From assembly GCF_026626665.1 (NCBI RefSeq), contig NZ_JAPNKE010000002.1, forward strand, positions 4,193,168 to 4,257,167: a DNA stretch of 64,000 nucleotides, read 5' to 3'. This document shows, in pieces, positions 9,001 through 16,970 of the stretch; position 1 is the stretch's first letter, and each line of letters starts with the position of its first letter. A program made the position numbers and the translations under genes. The notes beneath the pieces were generated by a model. That model had not been told where the DNA came from, did not search any database, and was given only the letters and a program-made list of their open reading frames with translations. Source of the stretch: Nannocystis pusilla (lineage in GTDB: Bacteria; Myxococcota_A; Polyangia; Nannocystales; Nannocystaceae).

Positions 9001-9158
9001 TCGTTGCCCTGGTAGTAGTGAATGACGAAGTGCTCGGTCTGCAGGGTGCGCCACCGTTGATCGCGGGTGCCCGCCTCCGCGACCGACGCGACGAGCGAGA
9101 GCAGCAACAGGCACCCCAACGCGAACCACCGCGCGCGGCCGGGGCGTGACGCAGACAC
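6078..9158 (-). CDS. Outer-membrane MA-clan-type peptidase / beta-propeller / beta-barrel fusion
   Basis: This is a 1026-residue protein. A signal peptide (WFALGCLLLLSLVASVAEA) precedes a peptidase-like domain with the zinc motif HEYTHIVH (about residue 130) and a downstream WFIEGLATYEESRL segment carrying the expected third ligand Glu. A TolB/PD40-type propeller follows (about 300-610), with repeats such as RWSPDGRKVAYS, AYSPDGRWLLFSSD and DGTRIAYIG. The last ~350 residues are a BamA/surface-antigen-like barrel ending ...FRALIARSF, with the terminal Phe usual for barrel proteins. The architecture suggests a surface or periplasmic protease anchored by its own barrel; the substrate is unknown. 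It is last in the - strand block and its stop abuts the array at 5998-6077. Confidence 0.8.
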   Translation of the reverse strand: MSASRPGRARWFALGCLLLLSLVASVAEAGTRDQRWRTLQTEHFVIHYYQGNEVAAERAAATMERAHSRLAPDLGHSPYLRTQVILTDDTDSANGSASVVPYAHINGNVTAPESMSVLESYDDWLDVLLTHEYTHIVHIDTIHGVPRLVNALLGFGVLGKVWPPNGAQPRWFIEGLATYEESRLSSQGRHRSAQFDTMMRMHVLEHGFQPIDRVSSPGTIFPNVTTVYLYGLHLVDYIGTHYGHDKLRELSHTYGGQAVPYGIHRAVSRVLGVSFEQLWKEFELDITRRFEAQARAIRGRGVREGRRLTFTVASEASNAFSRRPFWSADDRMIYFYDDDGHSNPGIRRISSRGGPIREGVGVGRQGQSTAIERVVEVQGATTGSFLPGGKDMVFEQWSLHDLRYAWNDLYLWHGEHGAPNARQGPADTEQLTFGLRARDAQVAPDGRTVVFVRNDAAQSRLAFLDLHTREVTEVAPIERMQQVYTPRWSPDGRKVAYSMHRAGGYRDLYVYDREAGTHTRLTADRWLDITPAYSPDGRWLLFSSDRDHVINVYAIDLATGRTHQVTNVLGAAFDAVVSHDGTRIAYIGASSTGYDLWVMKFDPSSFLEPLPVVDDLPAADEPNPPLPEDRGRPASARSTRYKPIRTMYPRAIAPASLDFGGAGQGLELGAKLEIADVVGYHRLTGVFRQFVDQRQPTGSVEYTFARLVPTFRLAFRRDFRIHDSSQRYSYDNISADGSFQPYAQKGYRERQTSVRAGIDVPIVRHAIHNASASLDYVFTRFRDLDRDRERLDPNAPASTPPAAGDLGRVDLELRYSNLRSVRYGYADETGRAASVRLSVVDPHLGGQYGDIQVGAAYTERIRMPWRGHQVLALRIGGGASAGGLGRLGGFRLGGLRDQPDVIQSFLRREAFGEAGYLRGFAWRSLPGDYYAVLNSEYRIPLVDIERGMSSLPLYLRRLTTIPFADVGAAWTERLTREALRWSLGMSLVFSFRIGYRDTIDLFFTYAHGFAERGDVNYFRALIARSF
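7361..7380. repeat. Palindrome unit inside the propeller/barrel gene
   Basis: TCATGACC, loop CAAA, GGTCATAT. A weaker related unit, CCATGTCC-TTTC-CGCCAGGT, is at 7982-8001 in the same gene. Confidence 0.6.
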
Positions 9159-9170
9159 CCTCGAATGGTA

Positions 9171-10050
9171 TCAGGCCGTCGCGCCGAGGTGCTCACGGAC
9201 CAGCGTCGTCAGCGCCGCCGGTCGCTCCTCGGCGACGGCGTGGCCGCAGCCGTCGACCCACTGCAGGTCGGCGCCGCGGATGGCCTCGCGCAGGCGCTCG
9301 GCGTGCTCGCGCGGGACGATGGCGTCGCGCTCGCCCCAGATGACGAGCGTGTCACACGTCAGGGCCTTGAGCCGCGGCAACATGCCGGCCATGCGCTCGT
9401 CGTTGGCGAGCTGGGTCAACATCGCGTAGGCCGCCTCGCGCCCGCCGGTGCGCGCGAGGCGGTCCCAGTAGAGGTCGAGGTCGTCCTCGCCGAGGCGGGT
9501 CGGGTCGGCCAGCGCGCGCGAGGTAGTGGGCCAGAGCTGGCCTTCGGTACAGGTTCTTGAAGACATACGGGCCGAGGCCGGGGACCAGGGCGAGCTTGCC
9601 CTCGAGCGGCAGCGGCATGGCGAAGCAGGTGGCGTCGACGAGGATCAGGCGGCGCACCCGCTCGGGGGCGGCGTCGGCGAGACAGACGGCGATCGCGCCG
9701 CCCCAGCTGTGGCCGAGCACGTCGACCTGCTGCAGGCCGAGGTCGTCGAGCAGCGCCAGCAACACGCGCGCGAGCCAGCTCGGGCTGTAGCCGGCGCAAT
9801 GCACCGGCGGCGGGCGATCGCTGTCGCCGGCGCCGGGGAGGTCGGGGATCAGCAGGCGACGCGTCGGCGCGAGCTCGGGGACCAGCGCCCGGAAGGCGTA
9901 GCCGTAGACCATGAGGCCGTGGATCAGCAGCAGCGGCGGCTCGCCGTCCGCAGCGGCGGGGCCGAGGTCGCGGAGGTAGAGGCGGCCGAAGTCGAGCGAC
10001 ACCAGCCGCGAGCGATCGGGCACGACGGGCCGATAGCCCGGGGCCTTCAC
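9171..10050 (-). CDS. Alpha/beta-hydrolase fold enzyme, substrate unknown
   Basis: The fold is shown by PLLLIHGLMVYGYAFRAL (oxyanion-hole HG), the nucleophile elbow GHSWGGAIAV, a late Asp strand (TLVIWGERDAIVPREHA) and the catalytic His in WVDGCGHAVAEERP. The GTG at 10050 overlaps the ptsI stop (GTGA), implying translational coupling. The frame breaks at about 9512-9520 inside a CGCGCGCG run. Both halves align if two bases are restored (HYLARALADPTRLGEDDLDL), so a slippage or sequencing error is likely. It could be an esterase, lactonase or haloalkane-dehalogenase relative; the sequence does not decide. Confidence 0.8.
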
Positions 10051-11870
10051 GGCCCGCCCTCCCCTTCGCTGCAGCCGTGGCGGAGGTGCTCGGGGAAGCG
10101 CGCGCGCATGGTCGCCAGCACCAGCTCGTCGGCCTCGCTGGCGGAGTCGACCTTGAGCACGCGCTCGGCCAGCTCCTTCATGTCGTCGGTCTTCGACGAG
10201 CGGATGATGTGCTTGATGACGGGGATCGCGCTCGGGTGCATCGACAGCTCGGCGACGCCGAGGCCGAGCAAGACCCAGGTGTAGCGCGGGTCGGCGGCCA
10301 TCTCGCCGCACAGGCTGACCGGCACGTGGTTGCGCGCGCCGGCCTCGGCGACCTCCTTGATGAGGCGGAGGATCGCGGGGTGCATCGGCTGGTAGAGGTA
10401 CGAGACGGCCTCGTTCTCGCGGTCGATCGCCAGGGTGTACTGAATGAGGTCGTTGGTGCCGATGCTGAGGAAGTCGACGCGCCGCGCGAAGTGCTCGGCG
10501 GTGAGGGCCGCGGCCGGCGTCTCGATCATGACGCCGATGTCGATGTCGTCGGCGTGCGCGACCCCGGCGGTGGCCAGCTGATCGCGCGCCTCTTCGATCG
10601 CGTCGAGGCCGGCGCCGAGCTCGTCGACGCCGCCGACCAGCGGCAGCATGATCGCCAGCGGGCCGTGCACGCCGGCGCGCAGGAAGCCGCGCAGCTGGGC
10701 GAGGAACATGTCGCGCTCGCGCAAGGCGAGCCGCAGCGATCGCATGCCCATCGCCGGGTTGCGCTCGTCCTCCAGCTCGAGCAGCTTGGTCGGCTTGTCG
10801 GCGCCGAGGTCGAAGGTGCGGAACACCACCGTGTACGGGGCGCAGCGCCGCAGGACGTGCTTCGCCATGCGGTAGTGCTCCTCCTCGCTCGGGAGGGTGT
10901 CGCGGTTCATGAACATGTACTCGCTGCGGTAGAGGCCGACGCCCTCGGCGCCGTGGCGCAAGGCGAGGTCGAGCTCCTCCGAGATGGCGATGTTGGCGCG
11001 CACGCGCACGTGCAGGCCGTCGAGCGAGACCGCCGGGAAGGCGTGCTCCTTGCGGATCTTCTGCTCGAAGGCGAGGTGGCGCTCGCGCTCGGCGTGGAAG
11101 TGGGCGACCTCCTCCGGCGTCGGCCGGACGATGATGCGCCCGCGCACCGCGTCGACGACGATGAGGTCGCCGGCGTCGACCGCCGCCAGCACGTCGTCGA
11201 CGCCGACGACCGCGGGGATCTGCAGCGACCTCGCCATGATGGCACTGTGGGAGGTCTTGCCGCCGACGCCAGTCACGAGCCCCGCGACCTGGCAGCGGTG
11301 CATCCGCGCAGTGTCGGCGGGGCTGAGGTCCTGAGCCACCACCACCGACCCGGCCGGCGGATCGATCTCGTCGCCGTGCTCGCCGAGCAGCGCCTGCAGC
11401 ACGTTCTCGATCAGGTAGGTGAGGTCGCTGCCGCGCTCGCGGATGTAGTTGTCGTCGGCGTGGCCGAGGACCTCGAGGATCTGGTCGGTGACGGTGGTGA
11501 GCGCCCACTCGGCGTTGGCGAGCTCCTCGCGGATCAGCGTTTCGGTGCGCTGGATCAGATCCGGGTCGCGCAGGATCATCTGCTGCGCCTTCAAGATCTG
11601 GCGGTGCTCGCCGTGCGGCAGCTTGCTCTTGACGACCTCGATCTGCTGCCGACACGCGCGCAGGGCCTCGTGCAGGCGCTCGATCTCGGGCTCGACCCGC
11701 TCGCGTTCGATGTGGGTGTGGAGGACGTGGACGCGGCGGCGGTCGACGACGTACGCCGGGCCGATGCCGACCCCGGGGCTGGCGGCAGCGCCGTCCATCT
11801 CGCGGCGCAGGCCGAGGTCGGTCTGGCGAAACAGGCCCGAGAAGGCGGCGCTCTCCGCTCCGTCGTTCAC
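10047..11870 (-). CDS. ptsI: PTS phosphoenolpyruvate-protein phosphotransferase (Enzyme I)
   Basis: This 607-residue protein has the full Enzyme I layout. The helical HPr-binding and phospho-His domain carries GVGGKTSHSAIMARS, where the His is the phosphorylation site. The C-terminal PEP-binding barrel carries LYRSEYMFM, FRTFDLGADKPT, GVMIETPAA, LSIGTNDLIQYTLAIDREN and the conserved Cys in VSLCGEMA. It transfers phosphate from PEP to HPr in the cytoplasm. There is no GAF domain, so it is EI rather than EINtr. The GTG at 11870 overlaps the reconstructed HPr stop. Without sugar-specific EIIBC genes nearby, and with hprK and rapZ next door, it probably feeds a regulatory rather than a transport PTS. 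Confidence 0.95.
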   Translation of the reverse strand: MNDGAESAAFSGLFRQTDLGLRREMDGAAASPGVGIGPAYVVDRRRVHVLHTHIERERVEPEIERLHEALRACRQQIEVVKSKLPHGEHRQILKAQQMILRDPDLIQRTETLIREELANAEWALTTVTDQILEVLGHADDNYIRERGSDLTYLIENVLQALLGEHGDEIDPPAGSVVVAQDLSPADTARMHRCQVAGLVTGVGGKTSHSAIMARSLQIPAVVGVDDVLAAVDAGDLIVVDAVRGRIIVRPTPEEVAHFHAERERHLAFEQKIRKEHAFPAVSLDGLHVRVRANIAISEELDLALRHGAEGVGLYRSEYMFMNRDTLPSEEEHYRMAKHVLRRCAPYTVVFRTFDLGADKPTKLLELEDERNPAMGMRSLRLALRERDMFLAQLRGFLRAGVHGPLAIMLPLVGGVDELGAGLDAIEEARDQLATAGVAHADDIDIGVMIETPAAALTAEHFARRVDFLSIGTNDLIQYTLAIDRENEAVSYLYQPMHPAILRLIKEVAEAGARNHVPVSLCGEMAADPRYTWVLLGLGVAELSMHPSAIPVIKHIIRSSKTDDMKELAERVLKVDSASEADELVLATMRARFPEHLRHGCSEGEGGP

Positions 11871-12141
11871 AGCTCTCGAATCCGCTCTTGATCAGCTTGC
11901 TCAGCGCGTCGAAGGCCGGCGTGGCGTCGGCACCCTCGACGCGAAGCATGACACGGCTGCCCTGACCGCAGGCCAGCATGAGCACGCCGAGGATGCTCTT
12001 GGCGTTGACCTCGGTGCCCTCGCGCGCGATCCAGACGTCGGACTTGAACTTGTTGGCGAGGTTCACCAGCTTGCTCGCGGCCCTGGCGTGGAGCCCGAGC
12101 TTGTTGACGATCTCGAACTCACCCTGCATCTGCTTGCTCAT
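11867..12141 (-). CDS. Phosphocarrier protein HPr
   Basis: The start ATG at 12141 overlaps the EIIA stop (ATGA). The protein has the HPr signature NKLGLHARAASKLV with the EI-phosphorylated His, and VNAKSILGVLMLACGQGS with the HprK-target Ser46 equivalent. It is about 90 residues, the normal family length. As given the frame misses its stop: inserting one G near 11876 gives a C-terminus GFEEL and a TGA at 11867-11869 overlapping the ptsI GTG, the arrangement usual in such operons. The presence of both phosphorylation sites fits the HprK gene upstream. Confidence 0.9.
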
Positions 12142-12566
12142 GCGGTGCTCTCCTTGGCGGGCGCGGGCGACGGGACGTGGACGGCCAGGGCCCGCCTGGC
12201 GGAGTCGGCGCAGGTGCGCGCGAGCTCCTCGGGGGACAGGGTGGCGCGATCGAGGCTGGCGAGCTTGAGCAGGACGTTGAAGCTGAGCCCGCTGAGCACC
12301 ACCGGCGGCGCGGATGCCTCGCGGATCCCGCACGAGCACGGGCTGGCGCCGTAGGCGTCGGCGATCATCAGGACGCCACGGCCGCGGTCGGCGGCCTTGA
12401 GCGCGGCCTTGAGGCGCGTCTTGAGGTCGTCGGTCTCGCCGCGTCCGGCGTCGACGGCGACCACGTCGGTCAGACCCGTCTCGCCGCACACCCCGCGCGC
12501 GGCCTCCAGCAGGGCGCTGGCGCTGCGACCATGTCCCACGAGGACGATTCCCACCTGCTCAGGCAT
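12138..12566 (-). CDS. PTS EIIA component, mannose/fructose (ManX-type) family
   Basis: This 142-residue single-domain protein begins VGIVLVGHGRSASALLEAA, where the His is the expected phosphorylation site. It continues with DDLKTRLKAALKAADRGRGVLMIADAYGASPC, the usual fold of mannose-family EIIA. It overlaps rapZ upstream by 8 bp and HPr downstream by 4 bp, so all three are tightly coupled. No partner EIIB, EIIC or EIID is in the window. A stand-alone EIIA next to rpoN/hprK is common in delta-proteobacteria-like genomes and is usually assigned a signalling role. Confidence 0.9.
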   Translation of the reverse strand: MPEQVGIVLVGHGRSASALLEAARGVCGETGLTDVVAVDAGRGETDDLKTRLKAALKAADRGRGVLMIADAYGASPCSCGIREASAPPVVLSGLSFNVLLKLASLDRATLSPEELARTCADSARRALAVHVPSPAPAKESTA

Positions 12567-13437
12567 GAGCCGTCTCCTTGGCCGCCGCTTCCGGGAGGTC
12601 GCGGTGGCGGATGATGAGCTGCGGCGGCGGCCGCGACAGCGGTTCGCCTGCGGACAGCCGTTGCGCGAGGGCTTCCGTCAAGGCCACGGAACGATGCTGC
12701 CCGCCCGTACAGCCGAGCGCAACGGTGAGGTACGAGCGCCCTTCGCGCACGCTGCGCGGGACGACGAAGCGGAGCAGGCCCTCGAGGTGGTCGAGCAGCA
12801 CCGCGGCGTCGGTCTGGCCGAGCACGAAGGCGGCGACCTCGGCGTCGAGTCCGGTGCGCGGGCGCAGCTCGGCCACGTCGTACGGGTTGGCGAGGAAGCG
12901 GACGTCGAACACGAGGTCGGCGAAGCTCGGCAGGCCGGTCTTGAAGCCGAACGAGGTGAGCACGAGGTGGAGCACCGAGGCCGCGCTGTAGCGGTCGCGG
13001 ATCATCTGCCGGAGCTCGCGCGCCCGCAGGCCGCCGGTGTCGATGGTGGCGGTGGTGCGCGTCCGCAGCGAGCGCAGGCCCGCGCGCTCGTCGGTGATCG
13101 CGTCGGGCAGCTCGCCGAGCGGGTGGCGCCGGCGGGTCTCGGCGAAGCGACGCACGAGCACGTCGTCGGGGGCGTCGAGGAACAAGATCTCGACGCGGTG
13201 GCCGGCCTGCACGAGCTGCAGGTGGACGCTGGCGAAGGCGCCGAGGTGGCCGACCTCGCGCGCGTCGATGCCGACGGCGATCCGCCGCGGGGCCTCCTCG
13301 GCCGCCAGGACGTCGACGAGCTGCGGCAAGAGCAGCACGGGGATGTTGTCGACGCAGTAGAAGCCGATGTCGGCCAGCGCCGCGAGGGCGGTCGACTTGC
13401 CCGCCCCGCTCATCCCCGTGACGACGAGCAGCTCCAC
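12559..13437 (-). CDS. rapZ: RapZ-type nucleotide-binding protein (RNase adapter family)
   Basis: This is a 292-residue protein. Its N-terminal P-loop VTGMSGAGKSTALAALADIGF is followed by CVDNIPVLLLPQL, a family hallmark. The C-terminal half has the conserved LTSFGFKTGLP, DVRFLANPYDV and IALGCTGGQHRSV-type block (here VALGCTGGQHRSV). In E. coli RapZ binds glucosamine-6-phosphate and presents the GlmZ sRNA to RNase E; in other phyla its role is less clear. The GTG at 13437 overlaps the end of hprK and starts directly before the P-loop strand. Confidence 0.95.
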   Translation of the reverse strand: MELLVVTGMSGAGKSTALAALADIGFYCVDNIPVLLLPQLVDVLAAEEAPRRIAVGIDAREVGHLGAFASVHLQLVQAGHRVEILFLDAPDDVLVRRFAETRRRHPLGELPDAITDERAGLRSLRTRTTATIDTGGLRARELRQMIRDRYSAASVLHLVLTSFGFKTGLPSFADLVFDVRFLANPYDVAELRPRTGLDAEVAAFVLGQTDAAVLLDHLEGLLRFVVPRSVREGRSYLTVALGCTGGQHRSVALTEALAQRLSAGEPLSRPPPQLIIRHRDLPEAAAKETAHA

Positions 13438-13439
13438 GA

Positions 13440-14471
13440 CTACTCGACCTCGGGGGAAGGCACGGCGCCCGAGCTGGCGCGCGGGGTCGGCACCGGGACG
13501 TCGGGGCCGGGCGAGCGGATGTTGGCCCCGCGAGCGCTGGCGGCGATCCGGGCGTTGATCTTCTCCTGGAACTCGCGCGCCGAGTCGTGGCCGCGGAACT
13601 TCAGCACCTGGTTGCGGGCGACGACCTCGATCAGCGAGGCGATGTTGCGCCCGGGCCTGAGCGGGATCCTGGCCAACGGGACATCCACGCCGAGGATCGG
13701 CCACACCTGCGGCTCGGTGCCGAGGCGGTCGTAGTCCTCCTCCTGCGCCTCGCTGAGCTCGACGACGACCTCGATCTTCTTGTTGTCGCGCACCGCGGCG
13801 ACGCCGAACAGGTGCGTGATGTTGAGGATCCCGAGGCCGCGGATCTCCATGTGGTGCTGGTGCATCTCGAGGGCCGCGCCCCACACCGTGTCGGGCGGGC
13901 GCACCGAGACCTCGACGATGTCGTCGGCGACCAGGCGGTGGCCCTTGAGGATCAGGTCGAGCGCCGCCTCGCTCTTGCCGACGCCGCTGCGGCCGATCAG
14001 CAGCAGGCCGACGCCGAGCACGTCGATCAGCACGCCGTGGATGGTGGCGCGCGGCGACAGCAGGTCCTCGAGCTTCCGCGTCAGGCGCGAGATGAAGACC
14101 GAGCTCATGAGCGGGCTGCGCAGCACCGGCACGCCGTGGCGGCGCGCGACGTCCATCAGGAAGTCCGGCGGGTCGAGGCCGCGGGAGATCGCCAGGCAGC
14201 ACAGCGGCTTGCTGCAGAACGCCTCGAGGCCCGCCCTCGCCTGCTCCGGCGAGCAGCTGAGCAGGTAGTCGATCTCGGTGAGGCCGAGCACCTGGATCCG
14301 GTCGGGGAAGACGTGCTTGACGAAGCCCGACAGCGCGAGCCCGGGCTTCTGGATCCGCATGCTCGTGATCTTGCGGTCGAGCTCGCCCCAGTCGGACAGC
14401 AAGGTCAGCTGGAGCGGTTCGGCGGCGGCGTCGAGGAACTTGCCGACCTCGATCGAGGCGTCTCTGCGCAT
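13440..14471 (-). CDS. hprK: HPr kinase/phosphorylase
   Basis: This 343-residue bifunctional enzyme phosphorylates and dephosphorylates the regulatory Ser of HPr. The N-terminal domain is followed by the catalytic core with VLGVGLLLIGRSGVGKSEAAL (Walker A), HRLVADDIVEV, the signature MEIRGLGILNITHLFG and the C-terminal PGRNIASLIEVVARN. It has a Pro/Ala-rich tail after residue ~310. The start MRRDASIEVGKFL fits the family N-terminus. A strong hairpin lies between it and hpf. A palindrome-family unit (13665-13684) occurs within the gene. Confidence 0.95.
   Translation of the reverse strand: MRRDASIEVGKFLDAAAEPLQLTLLSDWGELDRKITSMRIQKPGLALSGFVKHVFPDRIQVLGLTEIDYLLSCSPEQARAGLEAFCSKPLCCLAISRGLDPPDFLMDVARRHGVPVLRSPLMSSVFISRLTRKLEDLLSPRATIHGVLIDVLGVGLLLIGRSGVGKSEAALDLILKGHRLVADDIVEVSVRPPDTVWGAALEMHQHHMEIRGLGILNITHLFGVAAVRDNKKIEVVVELSEAQEEDYDRLGTEPQVWPILGVDVPLARIPLRPGRNIASLIEVVARNQVLKFRGHDSAREFQEKINARIAASARGANIRSPGPDVPVPTPRASSGAVPSPEVE
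13665..13684. repeat. Weak palindrome unit inside hprK
   Basis: GATCCTGGCC, spacer AACG, then GGACATC. Spacing fits the 14-bp rule, but the left core is degenerate. Confidence 0.4.
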
Positions 14472-14495
14472 GATGGGCGCAGTCTAGCAGGGCCG

Positions 14496-14521
14496 CCCGG
14501 CGGGCGCGAGAGCCCGCCGGG
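14496..14521 (-). terminator. Strong hairpin between hpf and hprK
   Basis: A 10-bp GC-only stem (CCCGGCGGGC / GCCCGCCGGG) closes a six-base loop, about 20 bp after the hpf stop. There is no T-tract on the - strand, so it is more likely an attenuator or processing/stability element than a classical intrinsic terminator. Confidence 0.4.
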
Positions 14522-14538
14522 GCGCGCCGCGCGGCCGG

Positions 14539-15195
14539 TCACGTGGCGGCGGCGGCCTCGGCCTCGGACCCGTTGGGCTCGATGAGGCCGTAGTTGCCGT
14601 CTTCGCGCACGTAGACGACGTTGATCTCGCCGGACCCGGCGTTGGTGAACACGTAGAACTGCTTGTGCAGCAGGTTCATCTGCATGATGGCGCCGTCGAC
14701 GGTCATGCGCTCGGTCGTGACCTCGGTCTGGCGGATGATCACGGGGCGCGACTCGGACTTGGCGTGGCCGTTGCCGTTGGTGGCGAGGGCGGCGACGGTC
14801 GCGGCGGCCTCGGCGGCGGCGTCCTCCTCCTCGACGATCTGGTCGACCATGCTCTCGGCGGCGATGACCCCCAGGCGGACCTTGGCCGAGCGGCCCTCAC
14901 TGCCCTTGTGGTGCTTGATCCGCGCCTTGTAGCGCCGGACCTGCCGCTCCATCTTGGCCAGCGCCATGTCGACCGAGGAGTACATGTTCTCGGTCGACTC
15001 CTGCGCGTGCAGCTGCAGGCCGTTGCGCAGGGTGACGTCGAAAGCGGCGATGTGCATCACCTTGTCGACGGTGAACGTGCAGCTCACCCGCAACGGCTCG
15101 GCGAAGTAGCGCTTGATCTTCTCGAGGCGCTCCTCGGCGTAGCCGCGCAGGGCGGTTGAAGACTCCATCTGGCGGAAAACGAAGTGAGTCTGCAT
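14539..15195 (-). CDS. hpf: Ribosome hibernation-promoting factor, long form
   Basis: This 218-residue protein has an N-terminal RaiA/YfiA-like domain (FVFRQMESSTALRGYAEERL ... LHAQESTENMYSSVDMALAKMERQVRRYK), an acidic Ala-rich linker, and a C-terminal dimerisation domain ending FYVFTNAGSGEINVVYVREDGNYGLIEP. The long form drives 100S ribosome dimers in stationary phase. The ATG at 15195 (MQTHFVFRQ) matches the family start. It lies directly after rpoN, the conserved rpoN-hpf order of proteobacteria. Confidence 0.95.
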   Translation of the reverse strand: MQTHFVFRQMESSTALRGYAEERLEKIKRYFAEPLRVSCTFTVDKVMHIAAFDVTLRNGLQLHAQESTENMYSSVDMALAKMERQVRRYKARIKHHKGSEGRSAKVRLGVIAAESMVDQIVEEEDAAAEAAATVAALATNGNGHAKSESRPVIIRQTEVTTERMTVDGAIMQMNLLHKQFYVFTNAGSGEINVVYVREDGNYGLIEPNGSEAEAAAAT

Positions 15196-15299
15196 CGATC
15201 GGGCACCTTCTTGGTGGGTTTGGCTCCGGCCGTGGCCGGCTTCTTCTGATTGTCTGACCGCAAGGCCAGGAAAGGCCAGGCAAATCGGGCTTAAAGAGC

Positions 15300-16774
15300 T
15301 TACGGCGTTTCGCGCTGGAGAGCACGCCGAGTTGCTCGCGGTACTTGGCGACCGTCCTGCGGGCGATGTCGATGCCTTCCTCCTGCAAGAGCTCGACGAG
15401 CCGCTGATCACTGTACGGATGAGCCTCGTCCTCGAGGTCGATGAGCTTCTTGATGCGCTCCTTGACGGCCTCGCTGGCGAGGTCGTCGCCGGTAGTACGG
15501 CTGATGCCGGCGTTGAAGAAATACTTGAGCTCGAAGATTCCCTGCGGGGTGTGGACGTATTTGTTGGTCGTGACCCGCGAGACCGTCGACTCGTGCATCT
15601 CGATGTCCTCGGCGACATCCTTGAGGATCAGCGGCCGCAGGTGCTGGGGGCCGCGCTCGAAGAAGTCGCGCTGGAACTTGAGGATGCTCTTCGTGACCTT
15701 GACGATGGTGCGCTGGCGCTGCTGGATCGAGCGGATGAGCCACTGCGCCGAGCGCATGCGCTCGTGGATGTACTCCTTCGCCTTGGGGTGCTCCCCCACG
15801 GCCTCCTTGTAGAGGCCGCTGATCCGCAGCCGCGGCAGGCCGTCGTCGTTCAGCGTGACCACGAACTCGTCGCCCACCTTGATGATGTAGACGTCGGGCG
15901 TGATGTACTGCGGCGTCTCGACGCCGTAGGCCCGGGCCGGCCGCGGGTCCATGCCCATGATGACCTTGGTGGCCTCGTAGACCTCCTCGAGCGCCTCGCC
16001 GGTGTCCCGCGCGACGGCTTGATAGTTGCGGATCTCGAGGTTGTGCAGGTGCTTGGCGATGATCGCCCGCACCAGCGGATCCTCGACCGGGTGCTCGGGG
16101 TGGTTGGCCTGCACCCACAGGCACTCGGCGAGGTTGCGCGAGCCGATCGCCACCGGGTCGAGCTGCTGGATCTTCCGCACCAGCGTCTCGACCTTCAGCG
16201 TCGACACGCCGAGCTTGCGCGCGATCTGCGGGGCGCTCTCTTGCAGGTAACCCGCGGGCGACAGGCAGCGCACGATGTACTCGGCGACCTCCTCGCCGGT
16301 CTCGTCGAAGTTCGACAGGCGGACCTGCCACATCAAGTGCTCGGCCAGCGTCTCGGCGCGGGTCAGGGTCGCCTCGAGCGAGGGGCCCTCTTCGTCGTCG
16401 TTGCTCGTGCGGGTCGTGCTCGCCCCCGAGGACGGCAAGTACTCCATCGAGTCGGCGTAGGCCTCCCAGTCGGCGCCCTCCTTCGGGACCTCGTCGACCT
16501 TGACCTCGGGGGCGCTGCGCTCCGGCTCCGCCGCCGGCTGCTCCTGCTGCGGCGCGTCGACCGCGTCCTGCATCTCCACCGAGCTCACCGGCTCCTCGGC
16601 GCTGGTCCCGATCTCGTGCGCCTCCTCGAGCAGCGGGTTCTCCATCAGCTCGCTGCGGACCAGGTCCACGAGCTCGGGCCGGGACAACTGCAGCAGCTTG
16701 ATCGCCTGCTGGAGCTGCGGCGTCATCACGAGCTGCGTGCTCATCCGCAGGTCTTGGCGCATCTGAAGTGCCAT
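15300..16774 (-). CDS. rpoN: RNA polymerase sigma-54 factor
   Basis: This is a protein of about 490 residues. Region I is Gln/Leu-rich (LRMSTQLVMTPQLQQAIKLLQ), with an acidic region II. The core-binding and HTH domains follow (LKDVAEDIEMHESTVSRVT), and the RpoN box ARRTVAKYREQLGV is near the end. The ATG at 16774 begins MALQMRQDLRMS, as expected. The reading frame has no stop just after the box; two TAA codons occur in shifted frames at 15300-15302 and 15291-15293, so a single indel near the C-terminus is likely and the exact end is uncertain. It drives enhancer-dependent promoters and heads the hpf/hprK/PTS gene set. Confidence 0.92.
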
Positions 16775-16903
16775 GGTCCCTCGCCTCGCTAAACCGGTAT
16801 TGGCAGAGCGTACACCTGGAACCAACGGCGACCGGGCGGGTGCCCCCGCACCCACCTTGCCGCTCGCACGCGGTGACGCGCCGTTGATTTGTCGCGGGGC
16901 CGC

Positions 16904-16920
16904 GGATTGCAGCGCAATCC
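16904..16920. other. Small hairpin between pyrG and rpoN
   Basis: GGATTGC, AGC, GCAATCC is a perfect 7-bp stem with a 3-base loop. It sits 51 bp after the pyrG stop and 130 bp before the rpoN start. It may be a pyrG 3' structure or an operator; the sequence does not decide. Confidence 0.35.
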
Positions 16921-16970
16921 CCGGCCGGATCTTCCGGGGCCGCGCGCCCCAAACCGGCCCCGCGAGGTCC

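Noticed and set aside
15261..15280. AAGGCCAGG direct repeat between hpf and rpoN as a palindrome-family member
   Set aside because: The two copies are direct rather than inverted, and the spacing does not follow the 14-bp rule.
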